NCBI RefSeq assembly: GCF_039535235.1
Contig: NZ_BAAAWU010000001.1
Coordinates: 4,092,001-4,156,000 of the forward strand
DNA: 64,000 nt
Direction: 5' to 3'
From: Streptomyces roseoviridis
Lineage (GTDB): Bacteria; Actinomycetota; Actinomycetes; Streptomycetales; Streptomycetaceae
Shown: positions 63,045 through 64,000 of the stretch, in pieces
Position numbering within the stretch: the stretch's first letter is position 1
Layout: each line of letters begins with the position of its first letter
Notes under the pieces: model-generated
The model's input: the letters and a program-made list of their open reading frames with translations, nothing else
Databases searched by the model: none
Told to the model about the DNA's origin: nothing
Translations under genes and position numbers: made by a program

Positions 63045-64000
63045 GTGAGCAGGACCTCGCGCCTCGTGGGCGCGGCACTGGGCACGGCGGCACTGACGGC
63101 ATCGCTCGCCGCGTGCGGCGGCGACAGCCTGGAGCAGTCGAAGGGCGGCTCCCCGGGCGGGAGCACGGGCGGCGGCAAGGGCGCGATCGTCGTCGGCGCC
63201 GCGGCGTTCACCGAGTCGAAGGTGCTGGCCGAGCTCTACGCCCAGGTCCTCGACGACGCCGGATACTCCGCGAGCGTCACCACGGTGAAGAACCGCGAGC
63301 TGTACGAACCGTCCCTGGAGAAGGGCGAGATCGACGTCGTTCCGGAATACGCGGCGACCCTCGCGGAATTCCTCAACGCGAAGGCGAACGGCCCCAAGGC
63401 GCCCGTGGAGAAGCCGGTCGCCTCGGGAGACGTGGCCGCCACCACCGAGGCGCTGAAGAAGCTCGCCGAGCCGCGAGGACTGAAGGTGCTCGCGGCCGGC
63501 CGGGCCGTCGACCAGAACGCCTTCGCCGTGAGCAGGGAATTCGCGGAGAAGAACAAGCTGAGGACGCTTTCCGATCTCGGCCGCGCCAAGCTGAAGGTGA
63601 AGATCGCGGCCGGTGACGAATGCGAGATCCGGCCCTTCTGCGCGCCGGGCCTGAAGAAGACCTACGGCATCGACGTCATCGGCGTCGACCCCCGGGGAGT
63701 CGGCACCCCGCAGGCCAAGCAGGCCGTCAAGGACGGGATCGACCAGCTCGTCCTGACCACCACCACGGACGCCACCGTCGAGTCCTTCGGACTGGTCTTC
63801 CTCGCCGACGACAAGAAGCTGCAGAACGCCGACAACGTCCTTCCCGTGGTCAATGCGAAGGACGCCGGATCGCCGGAGATAGCCGCCGCCCTCGACAAGA
63901 TCACGAAGGTGCTGACGACGGCGGATCTCGCCGAACTCAACCGCAAGGTCGACGCCGAGCGGGCGAAGCCCGAGGACGTGGCGAAGGACTATCTGGAGTC
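63045..64000 (+). CDS. Osmoprotectant-binding lipoprotein (partial)
   Basis: GTG 63045 opens a frame still open at the window end (about 318 codons). The lipobox LTASLAAC at residues 17-24 predicts a membrane-anchored binding protein. GAAAFTESKVLAELYAQVLDDAGYSASVTTVKNRELYEPSLEKGEIDVVPEYAATLAEFLN and GVDPRGVGTPQAKQAVKDGIDQLVLTTTTDATVESFGLVFLADDKKLQNADNVLPVV are typical OpuC/ProX-like substrate-binding domains (class F). It likely binds glycine betaine, choline or a related solute for the two permeases before it. The C-terminus is missing. Confidence 0.92.
   Translation, partial: MSRTSRLVGAALGTAALTASLAACGGDSLEQSKGGSPGGSTGGGKGAIVVGAAAFTESKVLAELYAQVLDDAGYSASVTTVKNRELYEPSLEKGEIDVVPEYAATLAEFLNAKANGPKAPVEKPVASGDVAATTEALKKLAEPRGLKVLAAGRAVDQNAFAVSREFAEKNKLRTLSDLGRAKLKVKIAAGDECEIRPFCAPGLKKTYGIDVIGVDPRGVGTPQAKQAVKDGIDQLVLTTTTDATVESFGLVFLADDKKLQNADNVLPVVNAKDAGSPEIAAALDKITKVLTTADLAELNRKVDAERAKPEDVAKDYLE

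Overview
The window is high-GC actinobacterial DNA, almost certainly a Streptomyces chromosome in its conserved core. Support comes from the GC-rich third codon positions, the gene order (topA, a membrane-fused tmk, holB, tripeptidyl-aminopeptidase, tRNA-Thr; ppa, dacB, DUF2342, tilS, hpt, ftsH, folE, the fol cluster), Streptomyces-type families (DUF397 + ATPase + XRE/DUF5753 trio, SigE-type ECF factors, Zur-dependent ribosomal paralogues), and only two in-frame TTA codons noticed in about 60 genes. No IS element, prophage, integrase, CRISPR array or biosynthetic gene cluster was seen.

Layout. 1-7435: 3' end of topA, an MFS-like/thymidylate kinase/coiled-coil fusion, clamp-loader delta prime, and an exported alpha/beta hydrolase. 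7532-7605: tRNA-Thr(CGT). 7715-10726: small Cys/His protein, signal peptidase I, VOC protein, short SigJ-like ECF, DUF6479. 10977-12871: SigE-type ECF with a membrane-anchored partner. 12917-18912: family A DNA polymerase, a GHKL-ATPase/LuxR fusion with a TTA codon, quinone oxidoreductase, DUF4265, Rpn-like protein. 19291-28013: MacB-type ABC exporter, NmrA/HxlR divergent pair, DUF2786, FUSC membrane protein. 28116-30298: a second ECF module whose partner shares a C-terminal domain with the secreted protein encoded just upstream. 30458-32934: zinc-free ribosomal proteins S14, L28, L33, L31, S18 and a CobW-like protein, in divergent operons around one Zur-box-like palindrome. 33064-35128: DUF397, TTA-containing ATPase, XRE/DUF5753 regulator. 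35225-43365: aldehyde dehydrogenase, DinB, PadR regulator with a DrrAB-type exporter, sialidase-like lipoprotein, glutamate decarboxylase, YbjQ. 43551-53515: DedA, ThrE, ppa, dacB, DUF2342 protease, tilS, hpt, ftsH. 53627-59165: folE on plus; folP, NTF2-like, folB, folK and DUF3180 on minus; then an MprF-like protein. 59338-64000: exported esterase and an OpuC-type compatible-solute transporter cut by the window end.

How genes work together. The folate genes make tetrahydrofolate from GTP. The Zur-type block would replace zinc-binding ribosomal proteins under zinc starvation. PadR probably represses itself and the exporter through three related palindromes. The two TTA-containing regulatory genes should depend on the bldA tRNA and so tie to development.

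The most interesting items are the ECF sigma gene flanked by two copies of one extracellular domain; a near-identical 26-bp element upstream of both the DUF397 gene and the ATPase gene; the TTA-containing GHKL-LuxR fusion; and tandem repeats that start across the stop codons of three genes. All calls are from reading the sequence; no database search was run.
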